This document shows positions 17,573-25,124 of a stretch of 64,000 nt of DNA, in pieces (the stretch's first letter is position 1; each line of letters begins with the position of its first letter). The notes beneath the pieces were generated by a model. The model was not told the origin of the DNA and did not search any database. It was given only the letters and a program-made list of their open reading frames with translations. Source of the DNA: Eoetvoesiella caeni (lineage in GTDB: Bacteria; Pseudomonadota; Gammaproteobacteria; Burkholderiales; Burkholderiaceae_B); NCBI RefSeq assembly GCF_003315175.1, contig NZ_QNRQ01000006.1:186001-250000 (forward strand), read 5' to 3'. The position numbers and the translations under genes are program-made.

Positions 17573-19072
17573 ATGGCTTATTCTTTTCCCGACCATAAGG
17601 TCATCCAGGGCATCGGCGAACAATTCGGCATGAATCTTAGCGACGCCGAGGCCGCCGAATATCACGCCTTTCTCGACGGCCTGACGCCGGCCTTTCGCTT
17701 GATCGAGCAGCTTCCCGAGGTGGCCCCGCAAGTCCAGTATCCCCGCACGCCGGGCTATCGGCCCGAAGGCGCTGAAAACAAATACAACGCCTGGTACTAC
17801 AAGTCCACCATCAAAGGAGCAGCCAGCGGCAAGCTGCATGGAAAAACAATTGCAATAAAGGACAGTGTCAGTGTGGCGGGCGTGCCCATGACGAACGGCG
17901 CTTCCATCCTGGACGGCTATGTACCCGAGACCGACGCCACTATCGTGACCCGCATACTCGACGCCGGCGGAGAAATCCTTGGCAAGGCGGTATGCGAATA
18001 CCTGTGCTTTGCAGGCAATAGTGCCACCAGTTCGACCGGCCCTGTGCAGAATCCCCGCGTGCCTGGCCACACGACGGGGGGCTCAAGCAATGGCAGCGCC
18101 GCCCTGGTCGCGGCGGGCGAAGTGGACATGGCCATAGGCGCCGACCAGGCGGGCTCCATCCGCATGCCGGCTTCGTTCTGCGGCATCGTTGGCCTTAAGC
18201 CAACCTATGGGCTGGTGCCGTATACCGGTGCGGCCAGCATCGAATATACCTTCGACCACCTGGGCCCCATGACACGCACCGTGGCCGAGTGCGCCTTGCT
18301 GCTTGAAGTCATTGCCGGCGACGACGGCATCGACGGGCGTCAAAGAGGCGAACCGTCGCAGCCGTACACGCAAGCCATAGGCAAGGGCGTCAAAGGCTTG
18401 CGCATCGGAATCGTTGAAGAAGGGTTCGGGCGTGCGGAATCCGAGGCCGGCACGGACGAGTCCGTGCGCGCGGCGGCCAAACAGCTTCAGGCGCAAGGGG
18501 CCATTGTCGAAACCGTCTCCATACCCTGGCACAACATTGGCTCGGCGCTATGGCTGCCTATCGGCATAGAGGGCTCGGCCCATAATCTGGCGCATGGGCA
18601 CGGCGTCGGCTATGGCGCCAATGGGGCCTATTCCTTGTCCTATATGCGCGCCATCGAAAACTGGAAATCGCACGCCAACGAGCTGGCCCCCACCATCAAG
18701 GCCGTGCTGCTTTCGGGCGAGGTACTATCCCGGCACGGCGGGCGCATTTACGCCAAAGCGCAAAACCTCAAGCGCCGCCTGCGCGCAGAATACGATGCCG
18801 CACTGGAAAAGTACGACGTCCTGGTCATGCCCACTACGCCCATGACGGCCACAAAAATCGTCACGCAAGACGCCACGCCTACCGAGGTTTTGGTGGCCAG
18901 TTGGGAAATGCTGAACAACACCAGCCCCTTCGACCTGACCGGACACCCGGCCATCTCGGTATGCTGCGGCGAGTTCGAAGGCAGGCCGGTAGGATTCATG
19001 GTGGTGGGCCGGCATTTCCAGGAATCCATGGTGTTCCAGGTCGCTGACGCGGTGCACCAGGAAAAGAAGTAA
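17573..19072 (+). CDS. Amidase (amidase-signature family, rhodococcal nitrile-pathway type)
   Basis: 499 residues, start fixed by AAGGAGGT 7 bases upstream. The Ser-cisSer-Lys triad is visible: Lys96 in TIAIKDSV, Ser171 in TTGGSSNGSAA and Ser195 in GADQAGSIRMP. From memory these numbers coincide with the triad of the Rhodococcus N-771 amidase, and the N-terminal helical extension before residue 80 fits that subgroup. It hydrolyses carboxamides to acid and ammonia in the cytoplasm; the substrate is not shown by sequence. It ends seven bases before the convergent IclR-type regulator gene. No nitrile hydratase is present, so a route from an aromatic amide into the adjoining ring-cleavage genes is an inference from position. 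Confidence 0.9.
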   Translation: MAYSFPDHKVIQGIGEQFGMNLSDAEAAEYHAFLDGLTPAFRLIEQLPEVAPQVQYPRTPGYRPEGAENKYNAWYYKSTIKGAASGKLHGKTIAIKDSVSVAGVPMTNGASILDGYVPETDATIVTRILDAGGEILGKAVCEYLCFAGNSATSSTGPVQNPRVPGHTTGGSSNGSAALVAAGEVDMAIGADQAGSIRMPASFCGIVGLKPTYGLVPYTGAASIEYTFDHLGPMTRTVAECALLLEVIAGDDGIDGRQRGEPSQPYTQAIGKGVKGLRIGIVEEGFGRAESEAGTDESVRAAAKQLQAQGAIVETVSIPWHNIGSALWLPIGIEGSAHNLAHGHGVGYGANGAYSLSYMRAIENWKSHANELAPTIKAVLLSGEVLSRHGGRIYAKAQNLKRRLRAEYDAALEKYDVLVMPTTPMTATKIVTQDATPTEVLVASWEMLNNTSPFDLTGHPAISVCCGEFEGRPVGFMVVGRHFQESMVFQVADAVHQEKK

Positions 19073-19079
19073 GCCGGCC

Positions 19080-19919
19080 TTAGCCGTCCTGCTTGTTGCT
19101 GCGCTCAACCCCATGCATGTCATGCAGAGCCGCCGAGATCTTCTCGGTGGCGGCGAGCAATGCGGGTGCAAAGCGTTCTATGGCGGCGTCCAGCTTAACG
19201 GCACGAGCCAGATAAATAATATTAAGACACGCTATTGCGTTTCCCTGATGCAATATTGGCATGGCAATAGAGCCTATCTTGTCGGCTTCCCCGCCGTGGT
19301 TCCATTCGCCGGTATTGGTGCCCATGCCGTCTGTGCGCACTCGCCGAATTAGATTTTTTATGAAACGGGGGTCCGCAGCCAGGCGCGCTTGGTCGTCGCT
19401 GCCTGCGCACAGTAATTGCAAGACTTCTTCCCGTTCTTTTTCGGCGCAGTACGAAAAGTAGGCACGCCCCGAGGCCGTCATCAGCATTGGAAGGCGCTTG
19501 CCCACCATGGCGCGATGAAAAGAAAGACGACTGAAGCGATGCGTGGTTTCGCGAACCCGCATGAAGTCCCCGTCAGGGGTGCTGAGGTCGGACGGCCAGA
19601 CGACTTTCTGCAGCAATTCACCCATGACCGGACTTGCTTTGGTCGAAATCCATTCCGAATCGGTAAAGCCTTCGCTTAGCTCGCGCACTTTCAAGGTAAG
19701 GCGAAAGCTATCGTCTGACTCGCTGCGCCGCACAAAGCCGGTTTGCGTCAATGTTTCAAGCAAGCGGCGAACGGTCGTGCGGTGCAGTCCTGTCATTGTG
19801 CTCAATTCGCTGCTCGAAGCCTGGCCGTCGATGCAGGTATTCAGTGCTTGCAGCACATCTAGCCCGCGCTCCAGGCTTCTGACATGTTTGTATTCCGCGG
19901 GCTGCTTGATGGTGGGCAT
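19080..19919 (-). CDS. mhpR: IclR-family regulator, MhpR-like
   Basis: 279 residues from the ATG at 19919; the open frame extends to 19979 but that would run over the operator. The N-terminal winged helix-turn-helix begins with Y-K-H-V-R-S-L-E-R-G-L-D-V-L-Q-A-L-N, close to E. coli MhpR, with the recognition helix at TGLHRTTVRRLLETL. The C-terminal IclR effector domain follows (residues ~90-265). MhpR activates 3-(3-hydroxyphenyl)propionate degradation genes. Here it is divergent from mhpC and mhpB homologues, with a matching palindrome between them, so it most likely activates that operon in response to an aromatic acid. Confidence 0.88.
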   Translation of the reverse strand: MPTIKQPAEYKHVRSLERGLDVLQALNTCIDGQASSSELSTMTGLHRTTVRRLLETLTQTGFVRRSESDDSFRLTLKVRELSEGFTDSEWISTKASPVMGELLQKVVWPSDLSTPDGDFMRVRETTHRFSRLSFHRAMVGKRLPMLMTASGRAYFSYCAEKEREEVLQLLCAGSDDQARLAADPRFIKNLIRRVRTDGMGTNTGEWNHGGEADKIGSIAMPILHQGNAIACLNIIYLARAVKLDAAIERFAPALLAATEKISAALHDMHGVERSNKQDG

Positions 19920-19961
19920 AGTGTTTGGCGTTCGAGACGGAGTTATCCATGATACCGAGAT

Positions 19962-19978
19962 TGTGCACCAGGTGCACA
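19962..19978. promoter_or_regulatory. 17-bp palindromic operator for the MhpR-like regulator
   Basis: TGTGCACC-A-GGTGCACA is a perfect inverted repeat with one central base. It lies in the divergent region between the regulator and mhpC. The centre (19970) is about 58 bases before the start point predicted from the -10 box at 20016-20021. As I recall it, the E. coli MhpR site is a near-identical GGTGCACC/GGTGCACA palindrome centred near -58. Confidence 0.85.
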
Positions 19979-19992
19979 TTGCTGGAATTCTT

Positions 19993-20021
19993 TTGTGGAA
20001 GCGCCGACGCTACCGTATCTT
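19993..20021 (+). promoter_or_regulatory. Predicted weak sigma-70 promoter of the mhpC-mhpB operon
   Basis: TTGTGG (19993-19998), 17 bases, then TATCTT (20016-20021). The poor -35 box fits a promoter that needs the upstream activator. CGGAG at 20046-20050 is the ribosome site for mhpC. Confidence 0.55.
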
Positions 20022-20056
20022 GACTTCAAACCTATTCAAAATTTCCGGAGACACTC

Positions 20057-20962
20057 ATGGCCGTTGATCATCAGCAGAAATTCCACAGCATTTGGGCCGA
20101 CTTGCGAGGCGTTGAATTTTCGCAGGGATGGATGGACGCTGGCGGCATCAATACCCGCTACCTTCATGCCGGCGATAAAAACAAGCCAGCTCTTATTCTG
20201 TTGCATGGCGTAGGCGGGCATGCCGAAGCGTATGTTCGTAACCTGAAAGCGCATTCCAGCCATTTTTCGACGTGGGCTGTCGACATGGTTGGTCACGGTT
20301 GGACGGATATTGCCGATACCGATCTGGAGATCAAGCATTATATCGATCATCTTTTGCGGTTCATGGACGCCGCCGGCATAGAAAAGGCCAGCATCAGCGG
20401 AGAGTCGCTTGGAGGCTGGGTGGCCGCCCGGTTTGCCATCGATCATCCCGATCGTATCGATCGCCTGGTGCTTAATACCGCCGGCGGCTCCCAGGCGGAT
20501 CCGGCCGTCATGGAAAAAATCAAGGCCTTGTCCATGCGTGCCGCGACTGATCCCAGTTGGGAGTTCATCAAGACCAGGCTTGAATGGCTGATGGCGGACA
20601 AGTCCAAGGTGTTTGACGACCTGATAGCGACGCGCCAGGCTATCTACAGCCAAGCTGGAATGGAAAGCAATATGCGCCATTGCATGATCTTGCAGGATAT
20701 GGAGGTCCGTCAGCGCAATATTTTGCGTGCTCAGGATTACGAGCGAATCAAAGCGCCGACGTTGGTACTTTGGACCTCCGACGATCCGACTGCCGATGTG
20801 ACCGAAGGCCGTCGCATTGCATCAATGATTCCTGGAGCCTTGTTCACTGTAATGGAAGGTTGCGGCCATTGGCCGCAGTTCGAGGACACGAAGTTGTTCG
20901 ATGAACTGCACATCGATTTCCTGCTTGGCAAACCGATCAGGGGCGCGCACCGCGCAGCTTAA
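20057..20962 (+). CDS. mhpC: Alpha/beta hydrolase of meta-cleavage type (2-hydroxy-6-oxo-dienoate hydrolase, MhpC-like)
   Basis: 301 residues. The oxyanion segment LILLHGVGGHAEAY (47-60), nucleophile Ser117 in SGESLGGWVAARFA, an Asp in LWTSDDPT and a His in EGCGHWPQFED make the expected triad. MhpC cleaves the C-C bond of the MhpB product, 2-hydroxy-6-oxonona-2,4-dienedioate, to succinate and 2-hydroxypenta-2,4-dienoate. Gene order regulator-mhpC-mhpB and the activator site upstream support that role. Related hydrolases (BphD, DmpD) share the fold, so the exact acyl group is uncertain. CGGAG lies 6-10 bases before the ATG. Confidence 0.85.
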   Translation: MAVDHQQKFHSIWADLRGVEFSQGWMDAGGINTRYLHAGDKNKPALILLHGVGGHAEAYVRNLKAHSSHFSTWAVDMVGHGWTDIADTDLEIKHYIDHLLRFMDAAGIEKASISGESLGGWVAARFAIDHPDRIDRLVLNTAGGSQADPAVMEKIKALSMRAATDPSWEFIKTRLEWLMADKSKVFDDLIATRQAIYSQAGMESNMRHCMILQDMEVRQRNILRAQDYERIKAPTLVLWTSDDPTADVTEGRRIASMIPGALFTVMEGCGHWPQFEDTKLFDELHIDFLLGKPIRGAHRAA

Positions 20963-21008
20963 GGCGCCGATCTTGCCATTACCTTGCATATCAAAAATGG
21001 AGTCGTGA

Positions 21009-21968
21009 ATGAGCTCGATGAAGCTGCAGTGTCTTTCGCATACGCCGCTAATGGGATTGGTTGATCCCGACGAAGCCACGGTGCGTTCGGCCATGCAGGC
21101 CTTGCGGACGCTTAAGGAAGATCTCGAGACCTTCGATCCTGAGCTGATTTTTCTATTTGCGCCAGATCATTACAACGGATTTTTCTACGATTTGATGCCT
21201 TCGTTCTGTATTGGCGCGGCGGCCAGTTCGATTGGCGACTATGGCTGCCGGAGCGGCCCTTTGAATGTGCCTGGCAATCTCGCCATCGAGTGCGTCAAGG
21301 CGGTCCAGGCCGCCGAGGTGGATTGCGCTGTTTCGTTCAGAATGCAGGTGGATCATGGCTTCGCCCAGCCGCTTGAGTTGTTGACCGGCGCATTGGATCG
21401 CTACCCGGTGATACCTGTTTTTATCAATAGTCTGGCCGCTCCTTTGCCGTCCTTCAAGCGTGCCCGCCTGCTCGGTAATGCGGTGGGGCTTTATGCGGCT
21501 ACGCTCGGCAGGCGCGTGCTTTTCATGGGTTCAGGGGGCTTGTCGCACAATCCTCCGGCGCCTTCGCTGGCGGGGGCAACACCGGAAGTGGCTGAGCGAT
21601 TGATCGCGGGGCGCAATCTTTCGGCTGAACAGCGCAATGCGCGTCAACAGCGCACGATTGACGTTGCCCGCGAATTTGCGGGCGGCGGGTCGACTTTGCA
21701 TCCGCTCAACCCCGCCTGGGACAAGGACTTTCTCGAGAGGCTGAAGCAGCGCGACTTGATCGGATTCGACAAGGTCGAGAACGCGCAGATCGGCTTGGCG
21801 GCAGGCGAGTCCGCCCATGAAGTCAAGACGTGGTTGGCGGCCAATGCGGCCATGGCAGCGGCGACCGGTGGCCGTTATGTGGTCCGTTCCGACTATTACG
21901 CACCGATTCCCGAGTGGATTGCTGGGTTTTCAACATTGCAGGGGGACGAGCAAGCTGACTATGGCTAA
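21009..21968 (+). CDS. mhpB: 2,3-dihydroxyphenylpropionate 1,2-dioxygenase (class III extradiol)
   Basis: 319 residues, about the length of E. coli MhpB (314). Shared MhpB blocks include L-S-H-T-P-L-M-G near the start, LFAPDHYNGFFYDLMP, MQVDHGFAQPLE, GSGGLSHNPP, TLHPLNPAWD and PIPEWIAGF. His116 (VDHGF) and His180 (LSHNP) correspond to the catalytic histidines of MhpB, His115 and His179. The enzyme opens 2,3-dihydroxyphenylpropionate (and the cinnamate analogue) using Fe(II) and oxygen. No MhpA-type hydroxylase is in the window, so the catechol must be made by a gene elsewhere. GGAG lies nine bases upstream of the ATG. Confidence 0.95.
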   Translation: MSSMKLQCLSHTPLMGLVDPDEATVRSAMQALRTLKEDLETFDPELIFLFAPDHYNGFFYDLMPSFCIGAAASSIGDYGCRSGPLNVPGNLAIECVKAVQAAEVDCAVSFRMQVDHGFAQPLELLTGALDRYPVIPVFINSLAAPLPSFKRARLLGNAVGLYAATLGRRVLFMGSGGLSHNPPAPSLAGATPEVAERLIAGRNLSAEQRNARQQRTIDVAREFAGGGSTLHPLNPAWDKDFLERLKQRDLIGFDKVENAQIGLAAGESAHEVKTWLAANAAMAAATGGRYVVRSDYYAPIPEWIAGFSTLQGDEQADYG

Positions 21969-22081
21969 CGCGGGGTTCGTCCTCATGGCCGGGTTCTTTA
22001 TAACGCGGGTATTGCGAGCAGTTTCAGTAGTGCAGCGGTTTAGTGGTTTTCATCCATATCTATAAGTACGGAGACAAAGTA

Positions 22082-23218
22082 ATGACTATTAAAAGAACAT
22101 TGATTGCAATGGCAGTGGTTGCAGCCTTTGCGCAAGCGGCTCAGGCCGATATAAATATTGGCGTGGTGACATCCATTACCGGTCCGGCGGCGACACTGGG
22201 TACGGACATCAAGCGAGCGGTTGCGCTGATGCCCGCAACAATTGGCAACGAAAAGGTCAACTATATTGTGCTGGACGATGCCACCGATCCAACTACTGCC
22301 GTTCGAAATACCCGCAAGCTGATATCTGAGAATAAGGTCGATGCCATCATTGGCCCCAACACCAATCCCAATGCCGCCGGCATGACATCGGTGGTCGATG
22401 AAACAAAAACGCCTTTGGTCCTTATTACTCCCTATCCTCCGCCGGAGGACAAGCGTCGATGGGTGTTCCAATCGACCCAGGGAGCCGGTTTGATGATTCA
22501 GCGAGTCGTTGAGGATATGGCCGAAAACAAGGTCAAGACGGTTGGATATATTGGCTTTGCCGACAGCTGGGGTGACACCGTATACGCTGCGCTTCAGAAG
22601 GAAGCCAAAGAGGCAAATATCCAGATTGTCTCCAACGAGCGCTACCAACGGCCGGATACGTCTGTGACTGCTCAGGTGCTGAAGGTAATGGCAGCCAAAC
22701 CCGATGTGGTATTTATCGGGGCATCCAGCACGCCGGCAGCATTGCCTCAGGCGGAATTAAGGCAGCGCGGCTATACCGGAAAAATCTACCAAACGCATGG
22801 TGTCACAACCAAAGACTTTTTGCGCATTGGCGGAAAGAGTGTCGAGGGTGCCTTGATTCCGGTTGGGCCTACTCTGGTCGCCGATCAGTTGCCGGACAGC
22901 ATGGCTAGCAAGAAGGTGGGCGTTGATTTCAATAGCGCTTACGAAAAAATGTACGGTGCCGACTCGCGTTCGACATTTGCCGGGTCGACCTGGGACGCCT
23001 TTCTTTTGCTGCAAAACGCCATTCCTGGCGCACTTAAAGTGGCTAAGCCGGGGACAGAAGCATTTCGTTTGGCTTTACGCGACGGCCTTGAGAACACGCG
23101 AGAGCTTGTGGGCGTCAATGGTGTCTACAACATGAGCGCTGAAGACCACGTTGGGCTGGATAAGCGCGGCCGGGTACTGATCCAGGTCAAGGACGGACGA
23201 TGGAGCTATGTGAAGTAG
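22082..23218 (+). CDS. ABC transporter periplasmic binding protein (LivK/type I fold)
   Basis: 378 residues from the ATG at 22082 (CGGAGA upstream; a GTG at 22043 is rejected because it would add a non-signal segment). Signal peptide to about AQA|D21. The mature protein starts D-I-N-I-G-V-V-T-S-I-T-G-P-A-A-T-L-G, the periplasmic type I (branched-chain amino acid/aromatic acid) pattern. It follows mhpB by 113 bases in the same direction and has no permease genes beside it. It may use the Liv-type permease encoded at 32397-35870, or supply an importer elsewhere. An aromatic acid ligand is likely from context but not shown. Confidence 0.88.
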   Translation: MTIKRTLIAMAVVAAFAQAAQADINIGVVTSITGPAATLGTDIKRAVALMPATIGNEKVNYIVLDDATDPTTAVRNTRKLISENKVDAIIGPNTNPNAAGMTSVVDETKTPLVLITPYPPPEDKRRWVFQSTQGAGLMIQRVVEDMAENKVKTVGYIGFADSWGDTVYAALQKEAKEANIQIVSNERYQRPDTSVTAQVLKVMAAKPDVVFIGASSTPAALPQAELRQRGYTGKIYQTHGVTTKDFLRIGGKSVEGALIPVGPTLVADQLPDSMASKKVGVDFNSAYEKMYGADSRSTFAGSTWDAFLLLQNAIPGALKVAKPGTEAFRLALRDGLENTRELVGVNGVYNMSAEDHVGLDKRGRVLIQVKDGRWSYVK

Positions 23219-23265
23219 GGGTTGCCTTGTCCGGTGCTGCCGCGTACACGGACTGAAGTGAACAA

Positions 23266-23305
23266 CCCAGCGCGAGCCTTGCTTTGCGAAGGCTTGCGCT
23301 TTGGG
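23266..23305. terminator. Long hairpin between convergent genes
   Basis: CCCA-GCGCGAGCCTT (23266-23280) pairs with AAGGCTTGCGC-TT-TGGG (23289-23305) around an 8-base loop, with one wobble and a 2-base bulge. There is no T-run, so it may act as a Rho-type or bidirectional block. Its lower end reaches close to the 3' end of the gntR gene. Confidence 0.5.
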
Positions 23306-23311
23306 TGGCGA

Positions 23312-24052
23312 TCAATCGTTGAACAAAGTGGCCGGCAATTGCTTTACCGCTTCATAGGTCATGCCGATGTGTTCGGCCAGCAGTTTGCAGGCGGCGTCGG
23401 AGTTGCGGTCCAGGGTGGCGTCCAGGATGGCTTGGTGTTCTGCGTGCAGGTCACGCGGAATCGGCTTGCGGGTAATGACCAGACGCCGGTAGCGCTCGGC
23501 TTGTTGGTTCAGGATGGCTAAAAAGTGCTGTACCCAGGCTGATCGGCAGGCGCTGATCAGGGCTTGATGGTATTCGCGGTTACGGTCTTCCCACTCGTCG
23601 AAGCGCTCTGAAGGGTTGGCGGCAAGGCGTTTCTGCGCTCGGTCCAGGCGGTGAAAAGCGGCAACGACGCGGCTTTCCCAGATGTCGTCGCCGGACTGGA
23701 TGGATTGCTTCAAGGCTTCGCACTCAAGCAGGATGCGGGTTTGCGTGATGTCGTGAAAGTCGGCCATGGAAATAGGCTTGACGTGGAAGCCTCGTTGTCC
23801 CTGGGCTACGACCAGGGCGTCCGACACCAGCAGGGCCAGGGCTTCGCGCAGTGTGCCCGCGCCTACGCCGTAAGAGTCTTTCAGGTGTTCGACGCGCAGC
23901 TTGGCGCCGGGCGCCAGCCGGCCTTCGATGATGTCGCGCCTTAAATGCAGGTAGGCGCCGCTGACCAAGGTCTTGGGAAGGGCGTCCGGCGCCGCTTCGC
24001 CGTCGGGCGTCGGCGGCACTGGCATGGATGATGCGGTCGGAGAATCAAACAT
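23312..24052 (-). CDS. GntR-family regulator with FCD effector domain
   Basis: 246 residues. An N-terminal proline-rich stretch (1-25) precedes the winged helix (about 28-95: VSGAYLHLRRDIIEGRLAPG, then GVGAGTLREALALL). The all-helical FCD domain follows (about 105-235), with metal/ligand-type residues in D-x(3)-H and H-x(3)-H contexts (NREYHQAL, LLAEHIGMT). FCD regulators usually repress catabolic genes and respond to an organic acid. It is divergent from the meta-cleavage operon, and inverted repeats lie over the predicted promoter between them. Confidence 0.93.
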   Translation of the reverse strand: MFDSPTASSMPVPPTPDGEAAPDALPKTLVSGAYLHLRRDIIEGRLAPGAKLRVEHLKDSYGVGAGTLREALALLVSDALVVAQGQRGFHVKPISMADFHDITQTRILLECEALKQSIQSGDDIWESRVVAAFHRLDRAQKRLAANPSERFDEWEDRNREYHQALISACRSAWVQHFLAILNQQAERYRRLVITRKPIPRDLHAEHQAILDATLDRNSDAACKLLAEHIGMTYEAVKQLPATLFND

Positions 24053-24111
24053 GGTGGCTTGAAAGACTTAATTTAGCGCCGACTATAGCGAACGAGGCCA
24101 GTGTATCTTAT

Positions 24112-24124
24112 TTTTCGGCGAAAA
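24112..24124. promoter_or_regulatory. Short palindrome upstream of gntR
   Basis: TTTTCG-G-CGAAAA is a perfect 13-base palindrome about 60 bases before the gntR start. It may be an autoregulatory site, but AT-rich sequence makes short palindromes common and this is only a suggestion. Confidence 0.35.
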
Positions 24125-24148
24125 CAAGAAATAATGAGGATTTATAAA

Positions 24149-24179
24149 AATCTCGATAATACTAATTGACATCGAGATT
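24149..24179. promoter_or_regulatory. Inverted repeat overlapping the meta-operon promoter (candidate GntR operator)
   Basis: AATCTCGAT (24149-24157) and ATCGAGATT (24171-24179) are exact inverted copies 13 bases apart. The right arm starts at the last base of the -35 box TTGACA (24166-24171), so a bound repressor would cover the promoter. Confidence 0.6.
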
Positions 24180-24194
24180 CCTTCAACTTATTCT
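24166..24194 (+). promoter_or_regulatory. Predicted sigma-70 promoter of the meta-cleavage operon
   Basis: A consensus TTGACA (24166-24171), a 17-base spacer and TATTCT (24189-24194) point into the dioxygenase gene at 24261, leaving a leader of about 60 bases. CAAGGAGA at 24248-24255 is the ribosome site. The strong -35 suits negative control by the divergent GntR protein. Confidence 0.75.
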
Positions 24195-24260
24195 TTAAAT
24201 CGACACGGCCGCAAAACGCTTAAAAATGCGTCCGGAAATTTCCGGGCAAGGAGACAACAC

Positions 24261-25124
24261 GTGATTCATCTGCATGACATTCGCTATGTCAGGCTGGGTA
24301 CTGCCGACCTGCAGGCATCGGTGCGCTACGCCACCGACGTCCTCGGTCTGGAGATTGCCCGCAGCGAAGGCAAGTCGGTCTACTTGCGCTCGGACAGCCG
24401 CGACCACACGCTGTGCTACACAGAGGGCGATCCGCGCGACCATACCGCGGCATTTGAAGTCGACACGCAGCAGGAGCTGAACCATGCTGCTGCAATACTG
24501 TCCCAAAATGGCTGCCAGGTGCATCAGGGGTCGGCCGCCGAGGCCGAACAGCGCTACGTGCGCGACTTCATAAATTTCAAGGACCCATCGGGCAACAGCA
24601 TTGACCTGGTCTATGCTCCGCACCATAGCGGCCGGCGTTATTTTCCGTCGCGCGATGCGGGCATTACTGGCTTCAGCCATATTGGACTGCGTACGCTGGA
24701 TCCGCACCGCGACGAGCTGTTCTGGACGCAACTGCTGGGCGCCAGGGTCAGCGACCGCATAGGCGCTGCGCCATTGCTGCGCATCGACGAGGTGCATCAC
24801 AAGATTGCGCTGTTCCCTTCCACCTACCCTGGCGTTCAGCACATCAATCACCAGGTGGAAAGCATCGACGATGTCATGCGTGCTTATTACATCCTGAAAG
24901 AGCGCAACATCCCCATACGCTTCGGCCCGGGCCGGCATCCCACTTCAGGCGCCATGTTTTTGTACTTTGAAGGCCCCGACGGCATGGTGTACGAATATTC
25001 CACCGGCGTGCGCCTTATTACCGAGGAAGACGAACTCACCTATCGTCCGCGCAATTTTCCTTTCGTGCCCGAGTCCTTTTGCATGTGGGGCTCGCGGCCC
25101 GATATCCCGGAGTTCAAGTCGTGA
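24261..25124 (+). CDS. Type I extradiol ring-cleavage dioxygenase (VOC fold)
   Basis: 287 residues made of two VOC modules (about 5-120 and 136-255). Candidate Fe(II) ligands are His140 (GFSHIGLRT), His194 (GVQHINHQV) and Glu245 (VYEYSTG), with spacing like that of BphC-type enzymes. The extradiol signature is largely kept around H226-x(7)-LYFEGPDG-x(3)-E. The enzyme would cleave a catechol next to its hydroxyl groups. The following dehydrogenase/decarboxylase genes suggest an aldehyde product such as a 2-hydroxymuconic semialdehyde. The catechol substituent cannot be read from sequence. First gene of the operon. Confidence 0.88.
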   Translation: MIHLHDIRYVRLGTADLQASVRYATDVLGLEIARSEGKSVYLRSDSRDHTLCYTEGDPRDHTAAFEVDTQQELNHAAAILSQNGCQVHQGSAAEAEQRYVRDFINFKDPSGNSIDLVYAPHHSGRRYFPSRDAGITGFSHIGLRTLDPHRDELFWTQLLGARVSDRIGAAPLLRIDEVHHKIALFPSTYPGVQHINHQVESIDDVMRAYYILKERNIPIRFGPGRHPTSGAMFLYFEGPDGMVYEYSTGVRLITEEDELTYRPRNFPFVPESFCMWGSRPDIPEFKS

